Assembly (NCBI RefSeq): GCF_013001025.1
Contig: NZ_CP053021.1
Span: forward strand, 3,190,001-3,254,000
Direction: 5' to 3'
From: Sphingobium yanoikuyae
GTDB taxonomy: Bacteria > Pseudomonadota > Alphaproteobacteria > Sphingomonadales > Sphingomonadaceae
DNA length: 64,000 nt
Part shown: positions 51,180-60,593 of the stretch, piece after piece
How the letters are laid out: each line of letters starts with the position of its first letter
Numbering within the stretch: position 1 is the stretch's first letter
Position numbers and translations under genes: made by a program
Notes under the pieces: model-generated
What the model was told of the DNA's origin: nothing
The model's database searches: none
Seen by the model: the letters and a program-made list of their open reading frames with translations, nothing else

Positions 51180-52757
51180 TCAGGCCGCGACACTCAGGAA
51201 GCGGGATCGCTTGCCCCGGTTATAGTCGCGGTAGAAGGCCATGAACTCGTCCGCCGGCAGCGCCTTGGCATAATACCAGCCCTGCGCGAACTGGACGCCG
51301 GCCTTGCGGACATAGGCATCCTGTTCGCGCGTCTCTACCCCTTCGGCGATCAGGTTCAGCTTCAGCGCACGTCCCATCCCGATGATATGGGGCGTGACCA
51401 CGCTGGCCGCCGCATCCCGGCCGATCGCATCGATGAAGCATTTGTCGATCTTGAGCGCGTCGAGCGGCAATGTCTCCAGCAGCGACAGGCTGGAATAGCC
51501 GGTGCCGAAATCGTCGATCGCCATCAGATGCCCGGCATCGCGCGCGCGGGCGATGGTCGCGCGGGCCGTGTCCGGGTTGATCAGGCTGCGCTCGGTCACC
51601 TCCAGCCAGATCTGGCCCGGCGCGATGCCGGCCTTGGCTATCTCGCGCTCCAGCACGTCCAGGAAGCGGCCGCTTTCCAGGTCGCGCGCGGAGATGTTGA
51701 TCGCCACATGCACCTGCTGCTCCGCCAGCAGCATGGCGTGCAGGTCCGCCACCACCTGCTCGATCACATGGTCGGTAATGTCCAGGATCAGCCCGCTCTG
51801 CTCGGCCAGCGGGATGAACAGGTCGGGCGCTATCCACCGGCCATCGGGCCGCCGCCACCGCACCAGCGCCTCGGCGCCCACGCAATAGCCGGTCGAAAGC
51901 TCGATCAGCGGCTGATAATGAACCTGGAACTCGCGCTTGCGGATGGCCAGCTTCAGTTCCTTTTCGGGCGACAGGCGCTGGCGTGACACCCACAGGATCA
52001 ACAGCATCAGGATCGCGGACGCCACCAGCCCGATCGGCAACAGCAGGCGCATCTCGCTGCCCAGCTTCGCATCGATGGCGCTGCGGTCGGCAATGGCAAA
52101 GGCGGTCAGGTCGCCGCGCTGCACCGACGCATAGATGTCCGTCTCGTCCATCCCGGTCATCGCCTGCCGGCTCAATTGTCCCACCAGCCCGTCATTGGCC
52201 CGCCCGGTAATGGCGATCAGCGTCCCCTGCCGCGTCGCGATGCCCAGGATCATGTGGCTGTCGGACAATACATCGACCAGCCGCTGCGGCAGGATCAGCA
52301 CATTATGGTCACGATAGCCCAGCACCATCACCTCGCGGGCATGGCTGATGCGCGGCTTCACATGCAGATGAAGCGCATAACCGCCCGCCAGCGTCGCCGA
52401 AGGCGTCCCGCGCCCGATGACGACATCCGCCGGCACCTTGCCCCAACCGGTGCAGGCCAGCCGATCGCCATCATAATGGCCCACCTCCTCCACCGCCCCG
52501 CTGTCGATCGCCAACTGGCGCATCCGCTCGATATGACCGACGGAACAATCGCCCTTGCCGACCTGCGCCAGCACATCCTTGGCGTCGGTCAGCACCTGCT
52601 CGGCGCGCAGCAGCGTCCAGTTGGCATATTCCTGCATATGCGCGCGTTCAGCGGCGATCGCCCGCTCGCGCGAAAAATGGACGGTCAGTGCCAGTGGAAT
52701 GACGATCGCCAATATCGCCAATATCAGGGCCAGAAAGATAATGATCCGTCGCCGCAA
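51180..52757 (-). CDS. EAL-domain c-di-GMP phosphodiesterase with CSS sensor
   Basis: 525 aa. Two membrane spans (about 5-25 and 238-258) flank a periplasmic CSS-motif domain (GDCSVGHIERMRQLAIDSGAVEEVGHYDGDRLACTGWG). The EAL domain (about 270-510) has GAEALVRW, the NISARDLE segment, DDFGTGYSSL and EGVETREQ, all consistent with activity. There is no GGDEF domain. CSS/EAL enzymes are controlled by periplasmic thiol redox state. Confidence 0.93.
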   Translation of the reverse strand: MRRRIIIFLALILAILAIVIPLALTVHFSRERAIAAERAHMQEYANWTLLRAEQVLTDAKDVLAQVGKGDCSVGHIERMRQLAIDSGAVEEVGHYDGDRLACTGWGKVPADVVIGRGTPSATLAGGYALHLHVKPRISHAREVMVLGYRDHNVLILPQRLVDVLSDSHMILGIATRQGTLIAITGRANDGLVGQLSRQAMTGMDETDIYASVQRGDLTAFAIADRSAIDAKLGSEMRLLLPIGLVASAILMLLILWVSRQRLSPEKELKLAIRKREFQVHYQPLIELSTGYCVGAEALVRWRRPDGRWIAPDLFIPLAEQSGLILDITDHVIEQVVADLHAMLLAEQQVHVAINISARDLESGRFLDVLEREIAKAGIAPGQIWLEVTERSLINPDTARATIARARDAGHLMAIDDFGTGYSSLSLLETLPLDALKIDKCFIDAIGRDAAASVVTPHIIGMGRALKLNLIAEGVETREQDAYVRKAGVQFAQGWYYAKALPADEFMAFYRDYNRGKRSRFLSVAA

Positions 52758-52886
52758 GTCCGGCCCCCATCTTCATTCGCCATCGGAGCAGCAAAACCTG
52801 CGCCCTCAGCAGAGCAAAGACGAGTATTTATTTTGTTAACGGCCTGTCCTTGCGCGCGAAAGCGCAACGCCCTGTCGCCCTGATGC

Positions 52887-53816
52887 TCAGCGCAGGCTCA
52901 GATAGAGGGTAATGGTCACCAGCGAGGCGATGGTGGAGACCAGCACCACCCGCGCGGTAATACCCGCTTCCCGGCCATAGAATTCGGCAACCATGAACGG
53001 GCCGGTGCCGGTCGGCAGCGCCGCCATCAGCACCGCCGTCGCCGCCAGCGCCGGCGGCAGGCGAAAAATCAGCGCCAGCGCCCCGGTCAGCAATGGCTGC
53101 GCCAGCAGCTTCATGCCGACCAGAAACCCCACCGCCCCGGCCGGCGGCGGCGCGCCTTCCCGCTTCTCGGCGATGAACAGGCCCAGCGCGACCAGCGCAC
53201 AGGGCGACGCCGCACCGCCCAGCAGCGACAGAAACTTGTCCAGCGGCGCCGGCAGCGGAATGGCAAAGGCCAGGAACAGCCCACCGACCAGCGGCGCGAC
53301 CAGCAGCGGATTGGTCGCCAGCGACCGGCCCACCTTGGCCATCATATGCCCCGGCCGTCGCTCGCTCTGCACGCCGATCTCGATCAGGATCAGCGCCACG
53401 GCAAACAGCACACAGACGGTAATGATCGTCGCCACCAGGGTCGGCGCCAGCGATGCCGGCCCCAATATCGTCGCCGCCAGCGGAAAGCCGATGAAACCGG
53501 TATTGGCATAGCCCGCGTTCAGTCCATCGACCGTCGCATCCGCCAGATGCCGTCCCCCGCGTCGCCGCAGCAACAGCGTCGCGGCAAAGCTCAGCCCTGC
53601 GCCGATGCCGAAGACGGCGATGAAGCCGGGCTGCCAGATGTCGCTCCACCGCGCCTTGGCAACGATGTCGAACAGCAGCGCCGGCAGCGCCAGCCACACC
53701 ACGAAGCGATTGATCTCGCCGGTCGCATGCGGCCCCAGCACGCCACTTCTGCGGGCGATCCATCCCGCCCCGATCAGCGCGAAGATGGGCAGGACGATCA
53801 GCAGCACGGACAACAT
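52887..53816 (-). CDS. AEC family transporter
   Basis: 309 aa, ten predicted membrane spans, with the auxin-efflux-carrier family layout (ALIGAGWIARRSGVLGPHATGEINRFVVWLALPALLFDIVAKA at the N-terminus; TNPLLVAPLVGGLFLAF in the middle). Inner-membrane export of organic anions is the family's general role; the substrate is unknown. Its start is 98 nt from a divergent LysR gene, its probable regulator. Confidence 0.92.
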   Translation of the reverse strand: MLSVLLIVLPIFALIGAGWIARRSGVLGPHATGEINRFVVWLALPALLFDIVAKARWSDIWQPGFIAVFGIGAGLSFAATLLLRRRGGRHLADATVDGLNAGYANTGFIGFPLAATILGPASLAPTLVATIITVCVLFAVALILIEIGVQSERRPGHMMAKVGRSLATNPLLVAPLVGGLFLAFAIPLPAPLDKFLSLLGGAASPCALVALGLFIAEKREGAPPPAGAVGFLVGMKLLAQPLLTGALALIFRLPPALAATAVLMAALPTGTGPFMVAEFYGREAGITARVVLVSTIASLVTITLYLSLR

Positions 53817-53913
53817 CGGACGGACTTTCGGGGCAGCGGAAACAGCGCTCGCCTACGCCGCCGGATCGATGCATACCAATGCCATTACATGGAATGATTG
53901 ATACTGTTTCCGT

Positions 53914-54789
53914 ATGATCGATATTCGCCAGCTCCGCTATTTCGTCGCCGTCGCCGAAACGCTGCATTTTGGCCGCGCGGCCGAACGGCTGCACGTCACC
54001 CAGCCGCCGCTCAGTCGTCAGGTCGCCGCGCTGGAACAGGAACTGGGCGTCCGCCTGATCGAGCGCCATTCGCGCCGCGCCGTGCTGACTCCCGCCGGTG
54101 CCCGATTCCTGGAGGATGCGCGACAGATCATCGCCGCGCTCGACCGCGCCTGTCGCGATGCCCGCGCCTGGCAGGCGGGGGATCTGGGCGAACTGACGAT
54201 CGGCTTCATGATGCATGCCGCCTATAGCAGCGTGCCCCTGCTCACTCGCCGCTTTGCCACCGCCCATCCCGACGTGACGCTGCACCTGCGCGAAACGCTG
54301 CCGATGATGCTTGCCGACGGCGTGATGGAGGGGCGCTTCGACGCCGCCATCGGCTTCGACCCCGGCCCCCGGCGCGGCCTCGTCACCAGCCCGCTCTATC
54401 GCGAGCCGCTCGCCGCCGTCGTCCCGTCGGACCATCATCTCGCCAGTGCCAGCGCCCTCACCCCCGACCAGTTGGCCGGCGAACGCTTCATCCTCTCGCC
54501 CGCGGATGTGACGCCCACGCTGCGCCGCGCAATCCTGGGCTGGCTGGCCGCGCCACCCGCCATATTGCTCGAAACCCAGTTGCAGCAGACGATCGTCAGC
54601 CTGGTCGGCGAAGGGCTGGGCGTCGCGATCGTGCCGGAATCGCTGCGGCGCCTCGCCATGACCAGCGTGCGCTTCGTGCCGCTGATCGACGCGCCGATGG
54701 TCGAGCAACTGTTGATGGTCCGCCCCGACGCCCGCAATCCGGCGCTCACCCATCTGCGCGCGATCGCCGACAGCCTCCAGCCCGCATGA
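53914..54789 (+). CDS. LysR family transcriptional regulator
   Basis: 291 aa. N-terminal winged helix IDIRQLRYFVAVAETLHFGRAAERLHVTQPPLSRQVAALEQELGVRLIERHSRRAVLTPAG is an excellent LysR HTH. The effector domain covers about 90-291. It is divergent from the AEC transporter. Confidence 0.95.
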   Translation: MIDIRQLRYFVAVAETLHFGRAAERLHVTQPPLSRQVAALEQELGVRLIERHSRRAVLTPAGARFLEDARQIIAALDRACRDARAWQAGDLGELTIGFMMHAAYSSVPLLTRRFATAHPDVTLHLRETLPMMLADGVMEGRFDAAIGFDPGPRRGLVTSPLYREPLAAVVPSDHHLASASALTPDQLAGERFILSPADVTPTLRRAILGWLAAPPAILLETQLQQTIVSLVGEGLGVAIVPESLRRLAMTSVRFVPLIDAPMVEQLLMVRPDARNPALTHLRAIADSLQPA

Positions 54790-54974
54790 AACGGCCCGCT
54801 GTCCTACAGCGCGCCGAACTGCCATGATCGCGCCCGGCTCTTTCTCAAGTCAGGCAAGCAGGACGACGCAAGGAAATTTCCAACCATCGACATAAAATGT
54901 CGAAATGTGCGGGAAATATGCGAAGTTAAGCGGCGATTTTCCTATTTTCCGCCGCCCCTTTCAGGCCACCTCGG

Positions 54975-56813
54975 TCAGGCTGACAGCGCTTCCGCCCGTG
55001 CGTCCAGCACCACCCGGTTCCGCCCCTCGCGCTTGGCGCGATAGAGCGCGGCATCGGCCGCCTTGATCAGTGTCGAGCCGTCGCGCTCCATGCTCTCTTC
55101 CCAGGTAGCGACGCCGAAGGACATGGTCGTCGACCCCAGCGTGCGCCCACCCTGGTTGACCATCAGCTCGCTGATCGCCTGGCGGACGATCTCCACCCGG
55201 TCGGCCAGCACCACGGCCGACGTGCCCGGCGCGATGATGGTGAACTCCTCGCCGCCAAAGCGGCAGACGACATCGCCGTCGCGGAAGCGGCTGCGCATTT
55301 CCGTCGCGACCGCCTGCAACACCGCGTCGCCCGCCTCATGGCCGAACTCGTCATTGAAGCGCTTGAAATGGTCGACGTCGCACATCACCAGGCTCAGCGG
55401 GCTGCCGGTGCGCGTCGCCCGCGCAATCTCCAGCGCCAGCGTCTCTTCCATGTAGCGGCGGTTGAACAGGCTGGTCAGCGGATCGCGGATCGTCTGTTCG
55501 CGCAGGCCGCGCTGCAGGCGATGGTTGACCAGGGCCGACGCGATATTCTCGGTCAGCACGGTCAGGCGGAACCGGTTTTCGGCCCCCACCACGCCGCGCA
55601 GATACAGCACGCCGATCACCTCGCCGCCCGCCAGCAACGGCTCGCAATGATAATGGTCCGCCTCGGCCCCGACATGGGCACAGACGATGTCCGACCCCTG
55701 CTCGGTCACATAATGGCTCTGTCCGCGCCGCAGCGCCCAGCACTGGTCGGGCGCAAAGCCCGCCTGCTCCACCTCCAGCCCGCCCCAGGCCGCGATTGGC
55801 ACCAGCAGGTTGCGGGAATTATTATGGGCATAGAGGGCACCGGGAATATCGGGCAGCACGCGCGGCACGAACACCCGGATGATCGAGGCCAGTTCCTCGT
55901 CGGTGCGGGCCGCCTGCATCCGGTGGGCCATGCCGCCCAGCAGCTCGATCACCTCGCCCCGTTCGCGCAGCACCTGCGCATTGGCGCTCAGTTCCTGGTT
56001 GGCGATCTTCAGCCGCCCCTCGCTGTCCACCTGGTCGGCAACCGCCGCCTCCAGTTCGCGCGCCATTTCATTATAGCCGCCGGCCAGCCGCTCGAACTCG
56101 CTCGACCGCATCTCGACATCGATGCGCGCGCTGCGGTCGCCCGCGCCCAGCTTGCCCATCACCGTCATCATAGCCTCGACCGGACGGCGGATGCCGCGGA
56201 TCAGCGCCACGCCCATGATGACGATGATCGCCACCGTCAGCGGCGTGCCCAGCAGCACCAGCCAGCGAATATAGTTGAGCCGCCGTTCCACCGCGCCCAT
56301 GCGCTCGACCGACAGCGCGCGCTCCTCGGCCAGCAGATCGCCGACCCGCGCTTCGACCATCAGCATCAGATAGCGGCCGCGTCCGGTCGCGGTCGATGCC
56401 TGCGCCCCGGCAAAGTCGCCCGCGCGGGTCATGGCCGCCGATTTCTCCAGGCTCGCGGCCCGTTCCGTCACCAGCGCGCGCACCTGCCGCGCCCGTTCAT
56501 TCTGCGGCGGATTGTCGGCGGTCAGATTGACCAGCGCGGCGGCATCATGCTTGGCGGCGGCGATCTCTGCGGCGACGGTCTCGCCAAATTCGGGATTGCG
56601 GGTCAGCACATAGCCGCGCTGTCCCGACTCCGCTTCCTGCAAATGGCCCAGCGTCCGGTTCGCGGTCTTGAGCACCTGCGAGGAATGGGTCACCCAGCCC
56701 AGGCTGCCGCGCATCTGCGCCGACCCGTCGAGCAACAGCCCGGCGAGCAGCACCATAACCACGCACAATATGCCGCACAGCACCACAATCCGATGGGACA
56801 ATGATCCGACCAA
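54975..56813 (-). CDS. CHASE3-HAMP-GAF-GGDEF diguanylate cyclase
   Basis: About 612 aa. TTG 56813 is chosen because GGGAG lies 6 nt upstream and the first membrane span follows directly; longer upstream reading lacks these. Periplasmic CHASE3-type sensor (VLKTANRTLGHLQEAESGQRGYVLTRNPEF), second span, HAMP (RGIRRPVEAMMTVMGKLGAGDRSARI), GAF (about 295-440), then GGDEF with an I-site-like RDGD and active-site GGEEF (CRFGGEEFTIIAP). It makes cyclic di-GMP. Confidence 0.92.
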   Translation of the reverse strand: MVGSLSHRIVVLCGILCVVMVLLAGLLLDGSAQMRGSLGWVTHSSQVLKTANRTLGHLQEAESGQRGYVLTRNPEFGETVAAEIAAAKHDAAALVNLTADNPPQNERARQVRALVTERAASLEKSAAMTRAGDFAGAQASTATGRGRYLMLMVEARVGDLLAEERALSVERMGAVERRLNYIRWLVLLGTPLTVAIIVIMGVALIRGIRRPVEAMMTVMGKLGAGDRSARIDVEMRSSEFERLAGGYNEMARELEAAVADQVDSEGRLKIANQELSANAQVLRERGEVIELLGGMAHRMQAARTDEELASIIRVFVPRVLPDIPGALYAHNNSRNLLVPIAAWGGLEVEQAGFAPDQCWALRRGQSHYVTEQGSDIVCAHVGAEADHYHCEPLLAGGEVIGVLYLRGVVGAENRFRLTVLTENIASALVNHRLQRGLREQTIRDPLTSLFNRRYMEETLALEIARATRTGSPLSLVMCDVDHFKRFNDEFGHEAGDAVLQAVATEMRSRFRDGDVVCRFGGEEFTIIAPGTSAVVLADRVEIVRQAISELMVNQGGRTLGSTTMSFGVATWEESMERDGSTLIKAADAALYRAKREGRNRVVLDARAEALSA

Positions 56814-56922
56814 CTGACACTCCCTGGGTCCGCAAGCCCATCGCCTTTGGTCAATCGCTTCGCCGATGCAACATGAATCATTGTTTTTTAGGGAGAATTG
56901 CGACCGATCGAAGACTCCTGCC

Positions 56923-57801
56923 TCAGCCTGTCCCTTGTAGCACAGCCACGCTGCCAACCGTTGGCGGATCGATCACATCCCGTCCCGTCCATGCCTCGCC
57001 TTCCCGCACATAGTCGACATGGCTGGCCCGGCGAAACGCGTTGCCGTCCCAGACGATCACCTGCAGCTCGATCGCATTGTTGCGCCGGACATGCAGCCAG
57101 TTGAAGCTTTGCGGCTCGGCATTGCGCAGCCGGGTCGATGTCGCCGTCCCCGCCTGGATCACCAGCGCGCCGCCGCTATGCGCCACCATTTTCTGCGCGG
57201 CCTCCGCATAGGTGCGGTGGAAATGCCCGGCCAGCGCAACATGCACCCCCGCCTCGCACGCCGCCTGCACCGCATCCTCATGCCGCCCCACCGCCTCGCT
57301 CAATTCTCCGCCCCGGCCGATCGGCATGGCGAACAGCGGATGATGGGTCACCAGGATGCGGGTCTTGGCCTGCGCGACCTGCGCGAAACTCTCGCGCAGC
57401 CGGTCCATCTGGTCATGGTTGATCCGCCCGTCCTTGATCGTCAGCGACCGGGCGGTGTTGAGGCCCAGTATCGCGACCTCGTCATCCTCGTAAAAGGGGC
57501 AGAGGTCGCGGCCGATATAGCGTTTGTAGCGCGCCAGCGGCCGGGCGAAGCGTCGCACCACGTCGAACAGCGGCACGTCATGATTGCCGGGGATCACCAG
57601 GATCTTCAGCCCCGCCGCGCGCAGGCGACCCAGCCAAGCTGCCGCCGCCCGGAACTGCTCCACCCGCGCCCGCTGGGTCAGGTCGCCGCTGATGACGACC
57701 AGATCGGGCCGGCGCTCCTCCAGCCAGGCGGTGGCGGCGTCGACGATGCGCGGATCATGCGCGCCGAAATGAATGTCGGACAGATGGGCGATACGGGCCA
57801 T
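56923..57801 (-). CDS. calcineurin-like metallophosphoesterase
   Basis: 292 aa. Metal motifs in order: LSDIHFGAHD, VISGDLTQRAR, IPGNHDVPLF, LVTHHPLF, ALAGHFHR. They resemble the cAMP phosphodiesterase/CpdA-like group, but the substrate is not determined. It is divergent from the lipid kinase at 57871. Confidence 0.93.
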   Translation of the reverse strand: MARIAHLSDIHFGAHDPRIVDAATAWLEERRPDLVVISGDLTQRARVEQFRAAAAWLGRLRAAGLKILVIPGNHDVPLFDVVRRFARPLARYKRYIGRDLCPFYEDDEVAILGLNTARSLTIKDGRINHDQMDRLRESFAQVAQAKTRILVTHHPLFAMPIGRGGELSEAVGRHEDAVQAACEAGVHVALAGHFHRTYAEAAQKMVAHSGGALVIQAGTATSTRLRNAEPQSFNWLHVRRNNAIELQVIVWDGNAFRRASHVDYVREGEAWTGRDVIDPPTVGSVAVLQGTG

Positions 57802-57870
57802 GCCTCCCCAACGAATCCATCGCTATTCGTTTCCGATGGACCCGAAATCGCCGCACGGTGTTATTGCGGC

Positions 57871-58764
57871 ATGGAAACGAAAACGCTCCCCCGGCAGGCG
57901 ATCCTCGTCGTCAACGCCCATAGCCGACGCGGCCAGGACAATTTCAATCAGGCAAGGGAAAAGCTCGAAGCCGCCGGCGTCGAGCTGATCGCCGCCCATG
58001 CGGTCGACGATCCCGAACAGATGGCAGCCACCGTCCGCCAGGCGGTGGAGAGCGGCGCGCCGATGGTCATCGTCGGCGGCGGTGATGGCTCCATGTCGGG
58101 CACGGTCGACGAACTGGTCGGCAAGGATTGCGTGTTCGGCGTGCTGCCGCTCGGCACCGCCAACAGCTTCGCCCGCACATTGGGCCTGCCGCTCGACCTT
58201 GACGGCACGGTCCGCGCCATCGCCACCGGCCAGCGCCGCCGCGTGGATCTGGGCATGATCGATCGCGACTATTTCGTGAACGCCGCCTCCTTGGGCCTGT
58301 CGCCGATGATCGGCCAGACCGTGCCGCACAAGCTCAAACGCTATCTCGGCCGCATCGGCTATCTGCTCTGGGCTGTCAAATGCTCGGTCGGCTTCCGCGC
58401 CTTCCGCCTGACGATCGACGATGGCGTGAAGGAACGGCGCCTGTGGTCGACCGAAGTGCGCATCCTCAACGGCCCCTATCATGGCGGGGTCGAACTGTCG
58501 GACCATGCCGCCGTCGATACCGGCGAGATCGTGATCCAGGCCGTCGTCGGCCGCTCCAAGCCGCGCCTCGCCTGGGACTGGTATGCCAAATTCTTCAAGC
58601 TGCGCGACCGCAATGCCCATACCGAGGAATTTCACGGCCGCCAGTTCAAGCTCGCCTGCCACCCGCCGCAAAAGATATCGATCGACGGCGAAGTTCTGGC
58701 AAAAACCCCGGTCACGGTAAAGATCGCCCCCGGCGCCGTCGAAGTGGCGGTGCCGCAGGACTAA
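57871..58764 (+). CDS. diacylglycerol/lipid kinase family protein
   Basis: 297 aa from ATG 57871. ILVVNAHSRRGQDNFNQA, VIVGGGDGSMSGTVDEL and FGVLPLGTANSFARTLGLP are the DAGK catalytic-domain motifs, with the second-lobe elements GPYHGGVELSDHAAVDTGE and ISIDGEV. It phosphorylates diacylglycerol or a related lipid at the inner membrane. A second family member is encoded 225 nt away in the opposite direction. Confidence 0.92.
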   Translation: METKTLPRQAILVVNAHSRRGQDNFNQAREKLEAAGVELIAAHAVDDPEQMAATVRQAVESGAPMVIVGGGDGSMSGTVDELVGKDCVFGVLPLGTANSFARTLGLPLDLDGTVRAIATGQRRRVDLGMIDRDYFVNAASLGLSPMIGQTVPHKLKRYLGRIGYLLWAVKCSVGFRAFRLTIDDGVKERRLWSTEVRILNGPYHGGVELSDHAAVDTGEIVIQAVVGRSKPRLAWDWYAKFFKLRDRNAHTEEFHGRQFKLACHPPQKISIDGEVLAKTPVTVKIAPGAVEVAVPQD

Positions 58765-58816
58765 GCGGCAAGGACAAGTCTAGATTTTCGGGAAGCGACC
58801 ATAAAAGCCGCCCTCA

Positions 58817-58930
58817 CCATCATCGTCATTCTGAACTTGTTTCAGGGTTCATTCCTCCCATAAGACCAATAGTTTGTTGGGCCGGATGGATGCTGAAACA
58901 AGTTCAGCATGACGTTGGTGGGATGGCCGC
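58817..58930. repeat. dispersed palindromic repeat, copy 1
   Basis: Inverted arms CTGAACTTGTTTCAG (58831-58845) and CTGAAACAAGTTCAG (58893-58907) within a ~110-nt unit that recurs, inverted and slightly diverged, at 63065-63182. It lies between the two convergent lipid kinase genes. Confidence 0.85.
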
Positions 58931-58988
58931 AAACCAACCATCCCGACCATTCAGCGAGGCGCCGGATGCCCCCGCAGCTCGGCCGATC

Positions 58989-59954
58989 TCAGGCGGCCAG
59001 GCGCAGGAAGGGCACCGGTTCGGTCGAGCGCAGCAGGATCGGCTTGCCTTCCGACGCGCGGAAGATTTCGCCGTCCAGGATCACGCTGCTCTGCGCACCC
59101 TCGATGCGGATCGTGTCGCCCTGCTCCAGATGGATGCCCTGCATCTGCTGCTTGCCCATCCGGCGGAAGACGCTGGCCCAGACCAGGCGCAGCAGCGCCG
59201 ACACGCTCTGGTCGACCGCCATCAGCTTCATGTTGCCACGGCGGCTGTCACCCGGATCGACGCCCAGCAGCAGCCGCTCCAGCGTGGTCACGATCAGGAC
59301 CGAAAAGCGCCCCGCCAACTGCCCCTCGCGCATCAGCGAGATGCTGACCGGGTGGCTCGATTGTGGCAGGAATCGGGCACGAATACCGAAAACCAGCGAC
59401 GCCAGCACGGCGAGCGCGGTCAGGAAATGGCTGAATCCGTTGGACAGGCCCAGCGGATAGATCTTGTCCCGGCAATAGAGAATATAGTCGGCCAGGCCCG
59501 CACCGCCCAGGAACATGCCCAGCACCGGACGGGTCGTCTGCCCGTCGGTCAGCGCGATCAGTTCGCGCTGCACGACATGGTCGCCCAGCCCCGACTTGGC
59601 GATCTCGACGATCCGCTCCAGCGCCTTGATCGGGTCTCCATGGATGCCCAGGTCCAGCGCAATCAGGTTGGTCTTGCCATTGGGCAGCACCGCGATCGGG
59701 GGCACCCGACCGCAGAAATGCTCGCCCTGATACAGTTCGGTCAGCGCCGCCTGCACCGTCCCGTCGCCGCCATTGATGACGATGACAGCCGGATCGACCC
59801 GCGCAATCGTCTGCAGCGCGCGGCCGATCTGGTCGACATGCTCGACCTCATAATGGAAGATGTCCGGGTTGTTGGCACAATAGCTGCGCACGCGCGGCAA
59901 GGTCTGCCGGTTGCCTGTGGACTTGGGATTGGACAGGAGCGCGACGCGAACCAT
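58989..59954 (-). CDS. diacylglycerol/lipid kinase family protein
   Basis: 321 aa. VALLSNPKSTGNRQTLPRVR, VIVINGGDGTVQAAL and PIAVLPNGKTNLIALDLG are the DAGK motifs. The usual G-T-x-N reads G-K-T-N, a plausible substitution. It is only distantly similar to the neighbouring kinase, so they are not a recent duplication. It is followed downstream by the repeat-containing gap. Confidence 0.9.
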   Translation of the reverse strand: MVRVALLSNPKSTGNRQTLPRVRSYCANNPDIFHYEVEHVDQIGRALQTIARVDPAVIVINGGDGTVQAALTELYQGEHFCGRVPPIAVLPNGKTNLIALDLGIHGDPIKALERIVEIAKSGLGDHVVQRELIALTDGQTTRPVLGMFLGGAGLADYILYCRDKIYPLGLSNGFSHFLTALAVLASLVFGIRARFLPQSSHPVSISLMREGQLAGRFSVLIVTTLERLLLGVDPGDSRRGNMKLMAVDQSVSALLRLVWASVFRRMGKQQMQGIHLEQGDTIRIEGAQSSVILDGEIFRASEGKPILLRSTEPVPFLRLAA

Positions 59955-59961
59955 GACGACC

Positions 59962-60456
59962 TTACATATATTTGAGGTTGATGGTGATCCGGGTCACGCC
60001 CGGTCCAGCATAGAAGGCGGCCTTGTCGACCGACGGCTTGCCCAGATTGAAGATGTTGATCGACGGATTGTTCGAAAAACCGCCGCCATCCCGCGAAATG
60101 TCGGTCTTGCCATTGCCGTCCCGGTCATGCCGCACGGCGATGCCATATTTGCCCGGCTCCGGGATCGGCATGCAGAATCGCATGCCGCCTTCGGACGGGC
60201 GGACCACGGTGTCGATCCGGTTCAGCCATTCGCCCTTGGTCAGCCAGCTCGCCTTGGTGGCGTGATAGGACTGCATGCGCACGCGGCCGGTCGCCTCGGC
60301 AAAGCCGCGCACATCGACCAGCACCGCCGGCCCCTTGGCCGACGCGGCGCAACGGGACAGATCGTTCGTGATTTCCTGACCATGGGCCAAGGCAGGCGTT
60401 GCGGCCAACAGAACCGCCACCGGCATCAGACCCATTGCAACTTTCAACATGACCAT
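59962..60456 (-). CDS. DUF2141 secreted protein
   Basis: 164 aa from ATG 60456 (GGAG upstream). Signal peptide MVMLKVAMGLMPVAVLLAATPALAHG, then VLVDVRGFAEATGRVRMQSY, PEPGKYGIAVRHDRDGNGKTD and GGGFSNNPSI, the DUF2141 pattern. Periplasmic or exported, function unknown. It shares a likely transcript with the downstream kinase (7-nt gap). Confidence 0.9.
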   Translation of the reverse strand: MVMLKVAMGLMPVAVLLAATPALAHGQEITNDLSRCAASAKGPAVLVDVRGFAEATGRVRMQSYHATKASWLTKGEWLNRIDTVVRPSEGGMRFCMPIPEPGKYGIAVRHDRDGNGKTDISRDGGGFSNNPSINIFNLGKPSVDKAAFYAGPGVTRITINLKYM

Positions 60457-60593
60457 CAGACTCCTGGAAGCTATAGCCGCCCGATGTGATCGGACGGCGA
60501 GCCCCTGTTCGCCCCGCGACTCTTTTATTAGCTGACTCGCATATGGGCGGGGTTTGCGGCCAAAACATGGTGATGGGACGACGACATAGAGAA

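Noticed and set aside
52820..52840. TATTTA in host DNA upstream of the EAL gene as another start box
   Set aside because: It lies about 70 nt from the start codon, so it does not fit the 4-5 nt rule; more likely part of an ordinary promoter.
52828..54825. 665-codon minus frame across the AEC transporter and LysR genes
   Set aside because: It spans two well-recognised genes in other frames and the intergenic gap; no protein family resemblance.
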